NCBI GenBank assembly: GCA_030425395.1
Contig: JAUIAS010000001.1
Coordinates: 124,001 to 188,000, forward strand
From: Alphaproteobacteria bacterium
GTDB lineage: Bacteria > Pseudomonadota > Alphaproteobacteria > Rhodobacterales > Rhodobacteraceae
DNA length: 64,000 bases
Reading direction: 5' to 3'
Part shown: positions 52,801 through 61,105 of the stretch, in pieces
Position numbering within the stretch: position 1 is the stretch's first letter
Layout of the letters: the number at the start of each line of letters is the position of its first letter
Position numbers and translations under genes: made by a program
The notes under the pieces: model-generated
The model's database searches: none
What the model saw: the letters and a program-made list of their open reading frames with translations, nothing else
What the model was told of the DNA's origin: nothing

Positions 52801-55278
52801 CAAGTCCGATCCGGGGCGGACGGCCATCCTGGCCTGCCGTTCAACCGGACGCCCAGACCCTTCGCGCACGCGTACGGTGGCAACAGCTTCTGACGGCATG
52901 AAGACGTCGGGCATTTCCGGTAGGTCAAGCAACAGGTCCGCTGCACCGGTGGCATCGGTCAGGCCAGCCGACAGGACCGTTGCGCGCGGATGCAGCGGCA
53001 CGTCATGGCGACCGAACAGGTAACCGGGCCTTGCCTCAAGGCTGCGCACCGGACGCCGGCGCACTTCCCCTGACACTTCAAGACCCGCGCCAGGCGCACC
53101 GAACAGATATTGCACGGACACCGGCAGCACCGTCCCAGCCCCGGGGTGCACCGGTTCCGATGGCACGGACAGCGCGAAATCGATCCGTTCCGGAAGGAAA
53201 TCCTCGACAAGAAAAGTCTGCGTAGTCAGTGTTTCACCTTTGGGGTCGATCTTGAATTCGAACCGCCACGTTCCGCGCTGCGCGGTCTCTGGCACGGGCA
53301 CGGAAAACAGGTGGCCGCCATCGGTTCCCACAGCAGAGACCAGACGCGTGGCCTCAACCCCATCAGGGCGCAGCACAACTGCCGTCAGCGGCACACCATC
53401 CACTGCCCGAGTCAGCGCATCGCGCATCAAGGCCACCGCATGCACGGTTTCCCCTACCCGATAGGCACCGCGATCAAGCGTGGCAAAGACATCAATCGCG
53501 CCGGATGCAGGGCGACCGCTGACACCCCTGTCAGACAGATCAAACGCTGGGCCAGTCAGGGACAAAAACCCGATGTCGTCTTCTCCGCGTTCGGCCAGGA
53601 TCAACGCAGGCCCTGACGCTCCCACGCCACGCGACAAGCCGGCCGGAAACGCGCCAAAACCTTGGGCATCGGTGGTGACCTCGCCCAGAATGGCATTGGC
53701 TTGCGAAACAAGCGTCAGCCGCACCCCGGGCAATGGCTGCGCACTGGACAGGCTGGCCGCCTGAACGCTAACCCCATCCGTTCCGTCCAGAACAGCCAGC
53801 CCGATATCGGAGAGCACAAACCACTGCACCGATGCAGGATCGTCAAATGGATCTGCCTCTGGCAGGACCGCCTTGAGCGCATAAATTCCTGTTGGCGCAT
53901 CGCGCAAAGCCTCTGCAAGAGGTATCCGTGTGGTGACATCGCGATTGAGCACGGATTGCAGCTCCAGCGTTCCCTGCCACACGCGCGCTGCGATCTCTTC
54001 CGAAAGGCGTTCCTGTTCATACCCCCAAAGCGGGCGCCCAACATAGCCCACCCGAAGCGCCCCAAGAAGATTGCGATCACTGACGTGGAACAGCTCAAGC
54101 GAGACTGCGTCGGTATTCACCGTCTCGACCGGGATCGCGGCAGGCCCCCCTTTGGGCAGCACATGCGCCCGGCCTGAAAAACGGACCGCTGGCGTGCGGT
54201 CGCGCACATATTGATTGATCACCACGTCGCGCACCATTTCCTCGCCGGAGGCGGCAGGCAATCCGCTGCGGAATGTGATGCGGTATCGTTCGCCGTGAAC
54301 GACGCCCTCTATGCACAATTCACGATCATTGACCGAGACCGCCAAAGTCGGATCCGGTAGCCGGGTGAAAACGGAATAATCGACGCCCGCCTTGACCAAG
54401 GGTTCTGAAAACTCGGAACAGATGCGCGGGACGGCGCTGTCGCTTTCGACACGGGTGGCAGTAACGCGAAATCCGTATTTGCCTATGGCGTCATCCAGCA
54501 TTTCATTCAGATCTTGGCGTGGGTGCTGATCCGTGGCCAGACGCAGCGCATCTATCATCATGCGCCCGTTACCCTGTTTTTCTACGGCCATCGCAAACAG
54601 GCGCAACGCCTCGGCGCGCACAGGCCGAGTGCTGCCGCGCAGAAACGCATTCAAGGCGGCATAAGACGCCTCTTGGAAATGCTTTCGGCGCGCGCGTTTG
54701 TCCTGATCCGCCAGATCAAGCCGAAGCCGCGCGTATTCGCTCCACAGCACAGCGTCATCGTTTACCGAGATTGCCGCGCCAAACCATCCCAACGCCGAAC
54801 GTGTACGCCCCTCGCTTGATGCCTTTTGCCCTGCCGCTATCAAATTAGCAGAAGATGCCGAACCCGCCGGATGGCGGAACCCGATATCGCGGGCCTGTGC
54901 TACGGCCCGGTCGATGGTGGCGTCTTGGACAAAATCGAGATCAGCGCGCAGCCCTTCGGCCCGCGTTCGGATCTGTTGAGGCGTCAGGACACGCCGGGCC
55001 GAGATCGCGCCATTGAACTTTTCTTCGCGTTCGATGCCCTTCTTGGGAAAACAGGCGTTGGACGACTGGTTGAAGGTCAATGCCGCGCAATCATCGTTTA
55101 TCGTGCAGGCCCGGATACAGCTGTCCAAGTCCGTATCGAACACCGGGGCCAAGTCTCCGCCATAGAAATCAACACCCCGAGAGACAATAAACCTGCTGTC
55201 TGGCACGACGTCCTGCGAAAAGCCGGGAGACGCGATCGCGAAGAATGCGCAGAACGCTGTCAGGAAATATCTTTTCAT
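49861..55278 (-). CDS. Bacterial alpha-2-macroglobulin with N-terminal PAN/apple domain
   Basis: The 1805-residue protein has a signal peptide (about 1-21, GFSQ end) without a lipobox, so it is probably soluble periplasmic. A cysteine-rich PAN/apple-like domain covers about 28-85 (DLDSCIRACTINDDCAAL). MG2 and further macroglobulin domains follow, with a bait-like region before the thioester domain. The thioester motif YGCTEQ is intact (Cys1366, Gln1369), so covalent trapping of attacking proteases is expected. GAGAGGA precedes the ATG; an in-frame 99-codon upstream extension lacks a signal and is rejected. It is coupled to pbpC. Confidence 0.93.
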   Translation of the reverse strand: MKRYFLTAFCAFFAIASPGFSQDVVPDSRFIVSRGVDFYGGDLAPVFDTDLDSCIRACTINDDCAALTFNQSSNACFPKKGIEREEKFNGAISARRVLTPQQIRTRAEGLRADLDFVQDATIDRAVAQARDIGFRHPAGSASSANLIAAGQKASSEGRTRSALGWFGAAISVNDDAVLWSEYARLRLDLADQDKRARRKHFQEASYAALNAFLRGSTRPVRAEALRLFAMAVEKQGNGRMMIDALRLATDQHPRQDLNEMLDDAIGKYGFRVTATRVESDSAVPRICSEFSEPLVKAGVDYSVFTRLPDPTLAVSVNDRELCIEGVVHGERYRITFRSGLPAASGEEMVRDVVINQYVRDRTPAVRFSGRAHVLPKGGPAAIPVETVNTDAVSLELFHVSDRNLLGALRVGYVGRPLWGYEQERLSEEIAARVWQGTLELQSVLNRDVTTRIPLAEALRDAPTGIYALKAVLPEADPFDDPASVQWFVLSDIGLAVLDGTDGVSVQAASLSSAQPLPGVRLTLVSQANAILGEVTTDAQGFGAFPAGLSRGVGASGPALILAERGEDDIGFLSLTGPAFDLSDRGVSGRPASGAIDVFATLDRGAYRVGETVHAVALMRDALTRAVDGVPLTAVVLRPDGVEATRLVSAVGTDGGHLFSVPVPETAQRGTWRFEFKIDPKGETLTTQTFLVEDFLPERIDFALSVPSEPVHPGAGTVLPVSVQYLFGAPGAGLEVSGEVRRRPVRSLEARPGYLFGRHDVPLHPRATVLSAGLTDATGAADLLLDLPEMPDVFMPSEAVATVRVREGSGRPVERQARMAVRPGSDLIGIRPLFDGALPEGGEAEFDILGLNPDLDPVGMDVTWSLNRVHTRYQWYELYGDWKWEPVTHRERIATGELTTVGTPVRIAAPVEWGEYELVVERTDGRYTEASVLFAAGWYAPAGSDTPDTLEVALDKPRYAPGDTASLRIVAQQAGTAFVSVLSDRVISRKTVELPRGESVVPIDVTTDWGTGAYVSVSLLHPVTGAKARGSVRQLGLAHAAVDPGDRALSVTINAPDQIRPRGTLTADLSVDGLAEGQTAHVTLAAVDVGILNLTGFTSPDPQGHYFGQRRLGVELRDLYGRLIDAKAGNMGRVRSGGDANAGSAFDAPPPTEDLMAVFRGPVAVGPDGKVQLEIPVGAFNGTVRLMAVVWSDTGVGQASRDVIARDPVVMTSSLPRFLAPGDRSRLLLELTHADGPAGAVSLALASDGIALGRDTAEVVLREQGRAALAVDIEALSLGDHMVTVYATLPDQSVIRNDLRIGVRSNDAEVSITRRFRLGAGETLRLGDAIFDGFRKDIGHALVSAGPLARLDTPGLLSQLDRYPYGCTEQVTSVAMPLLYLSRIAESAVLGARAETDQRIATAITQVLSRQAANGSFGLWRPQSGDFWLDAYVTDFLSRARAEGHHVPERAFDMAIDNLSNRVNYASDFDRGGEALAYALYVLAREGAASMSDLRYYGDEKADAFATPLARAQIGAALASYGDQLRADRLFGHAAESLGATTERRGWRSDYGTMMRDRAGVLTLVAEANSTAVDTDILVRDLVAVGRTRRSTQEAVWTLLASHALMKSPQTQLEVDGALQGGPFVRVLSGNDDPLAIRAVSENGTDVTLTTFGVPEVAQDAGGTAYAIDRAYFDMDGAPVEIDQVRQGARMVVVLEVRAVRDNGARLMIDDPLPAGFEIDNPNILRSGDLSGLNWLELSYVENAEFRADRFLAAVNLRGDRVARVAYQVRAISPGTFHHPAAVVEDMYRPEDRGWTGTGQVRIVAE

Positions 55279-55425
55279 TTCAATGGTCCTCTCACCTTGA
55301 TCCCGTGGAAACAAACAAAGGGGCACTGTTTGATCGAATCCCCTGTCCGGGCCAGCGGGTCCAGTTAAGCACAAATTTACCACCTGTGCGCAGTCTGTGT
55401 CGGATTGGCAATTTTCGGATCCCAC

Positions 55426-57690
55426 ATGAGTCTGGCGGAAAAACTGGCGACAGAGCGGCGCGCACGTCTTGCAGCTGAGCGTTTGCTTGAGATCAAGCAG
55501 GCGGAGCTCCATGCCGCCAACAGGAAACTGGGCCGCCACGCGCTGGCCCTGACACGCCAGATCGGCGTCACGCAAGCCGAAGTTGCCAACGTTCGTGACG
55601 AAAATGCCCGAGTCAAATCCGATCTGACAGTCGCAAACGCCAAGATCGAAATTGCCGAGCGGCGGCTATGGCTGTCGATTCAGGCAATTCACGACGGGTT
55701 TGCCTTTTTCGATGTGGATGGCTGCATGATCGGAGCAAACCGCGCTTACCTTGAGGTTTTCGAAGATCTCGAAGAGGTCGGGCCCGGAATTTCATATGCG
55801 CGCATTCTGCAACTTCTGACCGAAGAAGGAATCGTCAACACAGAAGGCCTGTCGCCTGCGGACTGGCGCAAGGAAATGGCCACCCGCTGGACCATGCCCA
55901 ACCCCCAGCCCAAAGTGATCCGCTTGTGGAACGATCAGTATATCAAACTGATCGACCAACGCGGTCACGGTGGGGATGTTGTCACGCTTGCCCTCAATAT
56001 CACTTCTTCGGTCCGCTATGAGGCACAACTGCGCGCCGAACGCGAAAAGGCCGAAGCCGCGAACCGCGCCAAATCGGCGTTTCTGGCGAATATGAGCCAT
56101 GAAATCCGCACCCCCATGAACGGAGTGGTCGGCATGGCCGAGCTTTTGGCCGATACGGATCTGACAGAGGAACAGCGCCTGTACGCCACCACGATCCGAA
56201 GTTCTGGCGAGGCTCTTCTCGTCATCATCAATGACGTTCTGGATTACTCCAAGATAGAGGCCGACAAGCTGGTCCTGCATCCTGAAGAATTTGATCTGGA
56301 ACGCTGCGTGCATGAGGTCGTGATGCTGCTACAACCTGCGGCGCGTGACAAAGGGATCGTGCTCGCGGTGGACTACGACCTGTTTTTGCCCACCCGCTTT
56401 ACCGGAGATCCGGGGCGATTGCGGCAGGTGCTGACCAACCTGATGGGCAATGCTGTGAAATTCACCACGTCAGGGCATGTTTTGATACGCGTGACCGGCG
56501 TTTCGCAACCCGAACACGCCAAGACCGCGATCCATGTCGCAATAGAAGACACCGGAATCGGCATTCCTGAAGACAAGCTTGACCTTATCTTCGGTGAATT
56601 CAACCAGGTGGAAGACGATCGCAATCGCAGCTTTGAGGGCACGGGTCTTGGCCTTGCCATTACGCGGCGACTGATTGAATTGATGGGCGGCCAAATCTGG
56701 GTGGAAAGCGAGCAGGGCAAGGGATCGTGTTTCGGCTTCCGCATCGAAATGCCCAACCATGGAATTACGGCATCCCCGCCACAACGCCCCGAGGGCATGA
56801 GCCGGGTTCTTCTGGTCGACAATCATGAGGTCAGTCGAACAGTTTTGTCCCGGCAATTCGAAATGCTGGGGTTTCAACCCGTGCCCGTCGCCACTGGTGC
56901 AGAAGCGCTGGACCTGCCCGGTGGCCCGCCCGATCTTGTCCTTATCGACGAAGACCTCCCCGACATGGAGGGCGAAGATCTGGCTCAGGGCCTTAACACA
57001 AGCGGTGTGTCGGTGCCCCGCATCCTTATGAGCAAGGGTCAACAACGATCCGCGTCAGCCCATCAAGAAAAGCTCTTTTCCGGCATTCTGACCAAACCGA
57101 TTACGCGAGCTACCTTGTTCGCACAGATCGACGCTTTGGGACAAACCGCAGGGGTAGTGCATGAAGATCCCGTCGTGTTGGCCGATCCTGCACCACAGCC
57201 AGACCCTCCATGCGACACCAAAGAACGTCAGATGCGCGTTCTTGCCGCTGAGGACAATCGGACCAATCAACTGGTGTTTCGCAAGATGCTCAAGACCGCC
57301 GACATTGACCTGCGCATCGTTGCAAACGGGCAAGAGGCTGTTGAAGCCTATGAAAGCTTTGCACCGGACCTGATCTTCATGGACATCTCCATGCCCCGCA
57401 TGGACGGAAAGGAAGCAACCGGGCATATCCGCAAGATGGAAAAACGGATCGGCGTGCACATTCCGATCATCGCTATGACCGCACACGCCATGAGCGGCGA
57501 CCGCGAGGCGATACTGAAAGCAGGTCTGGACGGGTATCTGACCAAACCGCTAAAGAAAAACGATATCCACACAACTCTGCAAGACTGGTGCCCGCAAGGC
57601 GTCCGAACGCCGCTTGCAGCCTCGGCCCAACCGCCGGAAGATGGCGGCCACAACACAGCAAATGGCCCCCCCTTTGCAAGCGCACGTTAG
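55426..57690 (+). CDS. Hybrid histidine kinase with two receiver domains
   Basis: The 754-residue cytosolic protein begins with a coiled coil (about 5-80), then a PAS-like domain (85-195). HisKA follows with His225 in MSHEIRTPMNG, and HATPase with NLMGNAVKFT, DTGIGIPEDK and FEGTGLGLA. REC1 (460-570) has Asp465, Asp508 and Lys557. REC2 (604-715) has Glu609-Asp610 and acceptor Asp653. There is no membrane segment and no Hpt domain, so the signal and the output partner are elsewhere. A TTG at 55405 is an alternative start. It is divergent from the macroglobulin gene. Confidence 0.92.
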   Translation: MSLAEKLATERRARLAAERLLEIKQAELHAANRKLGRHALALTRQIGVTQAEVANVRDENARVKSDLTVANAKIEIAERRLWLSIQAIHDGFAFFDVDGCMIGANRAYLEVFEDLEEVGPGISYARILQLLTEEGIVNTEGLSPADWRKEMATRWTMPNPQPKVIRLWNDQYIKLIDQRGHGGDVVTLALNITSSVRYEAQLRAEREKAEAANRAKSAFLANMSHEIRTPMNGVVGMAELLADTDLTEEQRLYATTIRSSGEALLVIINDVLDYSKIEADKLVLHPEEFDLERCVHEVVMLLQPAARDKGIVLAVDYDLFLPTRFTGDPGRLRQVLTNLMGNAVKFTTSGHVLIRVTGVSQPEHAKTAIHVAIEDTGIGIPEDKLDLIFGEFNQVEDDRNRSFEGTGLGLAITRRLIELMGGQIWVESEQGKGSCFGFRIEMPNHGITASPPQRPEGMSRVLLVDNHEVSRTVLSRQFEMLGFQPVPVATGAEALDLPGGPPDLVLIDEDLPDMEGEDLAQGLNTSGVSVPRILMSKGQQRSASAHQEKLFSGILTKPITRATLFAQIDALGQTAGVVHEDPVVLADPAPQPDPPCDTKERQMRVLAAEDNRTNQLVFRKMLKTADIDLRIVANGQEAVEAYESFAPDLIFMDISMPRMDGKEATGHIRKMEKRIGVHIPIIAMTAHAMSGDREAILKAGLDGYLTKPLKKNDIHTTLQDWCPQGVRTPLAASAQPPEDGGHNTANGPPFASAR

Positions 57691-57726
57691 AGCAGGTGTG
57701 GTATCGCCGAAAAAGCCGAGCCCGGA

Positions 57727-58518
57727 TTATGAAGCGACTTTGCCCGCTGCCGCATCTTGCGGGCGCACAAAAACCGGCTTGTCTGGTTCGGACAGGTCAT
57801 CGCGATACACATAGCCGCCGATGTAGAAATCGGTCAGCGTTTTCGCGTCGACAAGCCGGTTGGAGATGATGAAGCGCGCCATCGCTCCGCGTGCGCGCTT
57901 GGCATAGAAACTGACAATCTTGGGGCCTTGGGGTTTCTCTTCCATGAACACCGGTGTCACGATCCGAAGACCCAGAGCCGTGGTGTCTACCGCCCCGAAA
58001 TACTCCTGCGAAGCGCAATTGACCAAGGTATCCGTGCCAATTTCACGAGCTTGCGCCTTCAATGCTTTGGCAATCCGGTCGCCCCAATAGTCATACAGCG
58101 TCTTGCCCTGATCCGTCTGCAGGCGGCTGCCCATCTCAAGGCGGTAGGGCTGTATGCCATCAAGCGGGCGCAAGGCTCCATAGAGCCCCGACAAAATACG
58201 CAGGTGCCGCTGCGCCCAGTCCATTTCTTCGGCATCCAGCGTTGACGCTTCCAGCCCCTGATAGGTGTCACCGGCAAAGGCCAGCGCCGCCGGACGCAGG
58301 GCCGTTTCTTGGGGATCGTCTTGAAAATCGCGGAACCTGTCGCGGTTAAGGCGCGCAAGATCCGGGCTGATCTTCATCATTTTTTGCAGGTCCTCGACCG
58401 ACAAATGCCGCGCGACCTCGGCAAGCTCAACCGCTTGAGGCGCAAAACTCGGCGCGCTGAGCGTTGTTTCGCGCGCACTCCAATCCAGTTTCTTGGCAGG
58501 TGAAATGACGACTAGCAT
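57727..58518 (-). CDS. yaaA: Peroxide stress protein YaaA
   Basis: The 263-residue protein carries the family signature MLVVISPAKKLDW at the N-terminus, ILSGLYGALRPLDGIQPYRLEMG near 109-131 and NCASQEYF near 165. E. coli YaaA lowers free iron during peroxide stress and binds DNA. GAGGAAC precedes the ATG; an extension to 58602 is not family-like. It lies 31 bases after recQ on the same strand, so the two probably share a transcript. Confidence 0.94.
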   Translation of the reverse strand: MLVVISPAKKLDWSARETTLSAPSFAPQAVELAEVARHLSVEDLQKMMKISPDLARLNRDRFRDFQDDPQETALRPAALAFAGDTYQGLEASTLDAEEMDWAQRHLRILSGLYGALRPLDGIQPYRLEMGSRLQTDQGKTLYDYWGDRIAKALKAQAREIGTDTLVNCASQEYFGAVDTTALGLRIVTPVFMEEKPQGPKIVSFYAKRARGAMARFIISNRLVDAKTLTDFYIGGYVYRDDLSEPDKPVFVRPQDAAAGKVAS

Positions 58519-58549
58519 CTGACGTTCCTCAAATCGTTTCGCGACAGAC

Positions 58550-60589
58550 CTAGCTCGCCTGCAAGAGGATTTCCAGAAAGGCCGGACCAAAGCGTTCTGC
58601 ACGCCGCTCCCCGATCAGGGAAACAAGCGCCCCTTCATCAGCACGGCGCATCCGCGCAACCTTTGCCAACTGGGCCGCCGAACAGCTTAGCGGTTTGTCG
58701 ATCCCCTCGGGGCCGCGCAATAATTCCGTCTGCGCTGCCATCAACCGATCATAGACCGATCCACGGTCCTGCCCGGCCAACGCACGTCGCTTGGGGTGCA
58801 ATGCAACCGCTTCACCGGTGATCACCTCAAGAAATTCACGTCCGTATCTTTCCAGCTTCTTGTTTCCGACGCCGTTAACGCGCGCCATCGCATCAAGGCT
58901 GTCAGGCCGCGTTTCGGCCATTTCAATCAACGTTTTATCATTGAAAATAACATAGGCGGGCACCTTTGCCGCCTCGGCCAGCGCACGCCGCTTGGCCTTG
59001 AGCGCGGACAAAAGCGGTGCGTCTTCTTCGTTGACGAGTTGGCGCACGGCAGGGCGACGATCAGCCTTGCGCACCGTATCTTGGCGCAGCGAAATACTAT
59101 CTTCACCGCGCAGGATCGGGCGGGCAGCCTCGGTCATGCGAAGAGCACCATGGCGGGCCGGATCGGGTCGCACCAGATCACGGCCCAACATCTGCCGAAA
59201 GATCGCCTGCCATTGACGGCGATCATATTCAGTTCCCACACCAAAGGTAGGCAGATCATCATGCCGCCGCGCACGCACCTTGTCAGTAAGTGTTCCGGTC
59301 AGAATGTCGATCAGGTGCCCCGCGCCAAAGCTTTCATCGGTGCGCAAAATTGCGGAAAGCGCCTTGCGCACGGCAGTCGTGCCATCAAAAATCGGGGCGG
59401 GAGTGTCACAGAGGTCACAATTCCCGCAAGGCTGGGATTCTTCCCCGAAATATCCCAAGAGTGTCTTCCTACGACAGCCAAGCGACTCAGCCAGCCCCAG
59501 CAACGCATTCAGGCGCGCGTGGTCAGCCATGCGCCGTTCCGGTGGAGCAAGACCTTCGTCGATCTGAGATCGTCTCAGCCGGATATCGTCAGGACCGAAC
59601 AAGGTCAGTGTTTCCGCCGGCGCGCCATCGCGACCCGCGCGTCCGATTTCCTGATAATACGCCTCGATGGATTTGGGCAGGTCTGCATGGGCAACCCAGC
59701 GGATATCCGGTTTGTCGATCCCCATACCAAAGGCGACGGTCGCCACGACGATCAGGCCGTCTTCACGCTGAAACCGGGCCTCGACCTCGCGGCGGTCATC
59801 TGCGTCCATACCGCCGTGGTAATGGCAGGCGGCATGACCGTCCTCGCTCAAGGCGCGCGCCAGAGCTTCCGTCTTGGCGCGCGTGCCGCAATAAACAATG
59901 CCCGACAAACCGCGCCGTGCCCCGGCAAAATCCATGATTTGGCGACGTGGGCCATCCTTGACCACAAAGGCAAGGTGCAGGTTCGGGCGGTCAAAGCCGC
60001 GCAGAAAGGTCAATGGCTCGACGTCGCCAAACAGCTTGGCCTTGATCTCTTGCTGTGTCTCGGAGTCGGCTGTCGCGGTAAACGCGGCGACAGGCACATC
60101 CAGCGCCCGGCGCAATTCTCCAATACGCAGGTAATCGGGACGGAAATCATGGCCCCATTGGCTGACGCAGTGCGCTTCGTCCACCGCCAAAAGGCTGATA
60201 TCCGCGCGGCGCAGCATAGCTAGAGCCGCAGAAGATGCGAGCCTCTCTGGCGCTATATACAAAAGCTTGAGCCGCCCTTGCGCCATGGCATCCCAGACGG
60301 CATCGGATTCTTCTGGTGTATTCGCGCTGGTCAGCGCACCAGCGCAAACGCCAGCCTCTTGCAGGGCGCGAACCTGATCGCGCATCAAGGCAATCAAAGG
60401 AGAAATTACAACCGTAATACCGCTTCGGATAAGCGCAGGAAGCTGAAAGCAAAGAGATTTGCCACCGCCCGTTGGCATGATGGCCAGAACATCACGGCCA
60501 TTTGTAACCGCGTCGACGATTTCTTCCTGCCCGGGGCGGAAGGCGTCGAATCCGAATACGTCGCGCAAAAGCGCGGTGGCCTGTGTCAT
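58550..60589 (-). CDS. recQ: ATP-dependent DNA helicase RecQ
   Basis: The 679-residue helicase has Walker A TGGGKS at 40-45, DEAH at 137-140 in VDEAHCVSQWGHDFRP and the motif VI segment YYQEIGRAGRDG. A four-Cys RecQ zinc site follows (CRRKTLLGYF, then PCGNCDLC). The winged helix and an HRDC domain (about 510-590) complete the full-length form. A C-terminal extension of about 80 residues (GSVYDRLMAAQTELLRGP) is common in alphaproteobacteria. It unwinds DNA in replication-fork repair. Confidence 0.96.
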   Translation of the reverse strand: MTQATALLRDVFGFDAFRPGQEEIVDAVTNGRDVLAIMPTGGGKSLCFQLPALIRSGITVVISPLIALMRDQVRALQEAGVCAGALTSANTPEESDAVWDAMAQGRLKLLYIAPERLASSAALAMLRRADISLLAVDEAHCVSQWGHDFRPDYLRIGELRRALDVPVAAFTATADSETQQEIKAKLFGDVEPLTFLRGFDRPNLHLAFVVKDGPRRQIMDFAGARRGLSGIVYCGTRAKTEALARALSEDGHAACHYHGGMDADDRREVEARFQREDGLIVVATVAFGMGIDKPDIRWVAHADLPKSIEAYYQEIGRAGRDGAPAETLTLFGPDDIRLRRSQIDEGLAPPERRMADHARLNALLGLAESLGCRRKTLLGYFGEESQPCGNCDLCDTPAPIFDGTTAVRKALSAILRTDESFGAGHLIDILTGTLTDKVRARRHDDLPTFGVGTEYDRRQWQAIFRQMLGRDLVRPDPARHGALRMTEAARPILRGEDSISLRQDTVRKADRRPAVRQLVNEEDAPLLSALKAKRRALAEAAKVPAYVIFNDKTLIEMAETRPDSLDAMARVNGVGNKKLERYGREFLEVITGEAVALHPKRRALAGQDRGSVYDRLMAAQTELLRGPEGIDKPLSCSAAQLAKVARMRRADEGALVSLIGERRAERFGPAFLEILLQAS

Positions 60590-60669
60590 GGAACCCTGCT
60601 GACGATTTCTGCTCTTGGCCGCAATTTTTCACAGCGGCCCTTCGGGAACAAGGCCGATACAAGCCTGCG

Positions 60670-60957
60670 TCAGTAGAACGCCGAAATATTGTTCGTGATA
60701 ATGATACGCAGCGCGTAAATCCCGATCAACGCAACCAAGGGGGCAAGATCCAGCCCCTGCACGTTTGGCAGGAAGCGCCGCAACGGACCATAGAGAGGCT
60801 CAAGAACCCGGTTGAGCACTTGCCATATCTGGGCGACCAACGGCTGATAAAGGTTGATTACCTGGAAATTTATCAGCCAGCTCATGATCACATGGGCAAT
60901 GATGAAGAACCACACGACATCAAGAACAAGCATAATGATTTGAAGCAGCGATAGCAT
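60670..60957 (-). CDS. YggT family membrane protein
   Basis: The 95-residue protein has two hydrophobic segments (about 3-25 and 68-88) around VLNRVLEPLYGPLRRFLP, the YggT family signature. AGGAAAGG precedes the chosen ATG; an upstream ATG at 61020 is not. The role is uncertain; the cyanobacterial and plastid relatives affect division or thylakoid organisation. It lies 80 bases upstream of recQ. Confidence 0.92.
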   Translation of the reverse strand: MLSLLQIIMLVLDVVWFFIIAHVIMSWLINFQVINLYQPLVAQIWQVLNRVLEPLYGPLRRFLPNVQGLDLAPLVALIGIYALRIIITNNISAFY

Positions 60958-61105
60958 GATGAACCTTTCCTGCGAGCATCCCTGAGGTAAGCCGCACGAC
61001 CCCAAAGGGCAAGCCCGCACAGCACAGAGAAATTTTCATCGAAAGGAAAGTCTTGCTGTTCCGGTCCAAGCCTTGTTTCATCGCCATGAAAGCGGAGGAT
61101 CCCCA

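Noticed and set aside
58796-60223. 475-codon frame antisense to recQ
   Set aside because: Shadow of a complete RecQ helicase with all motifs.
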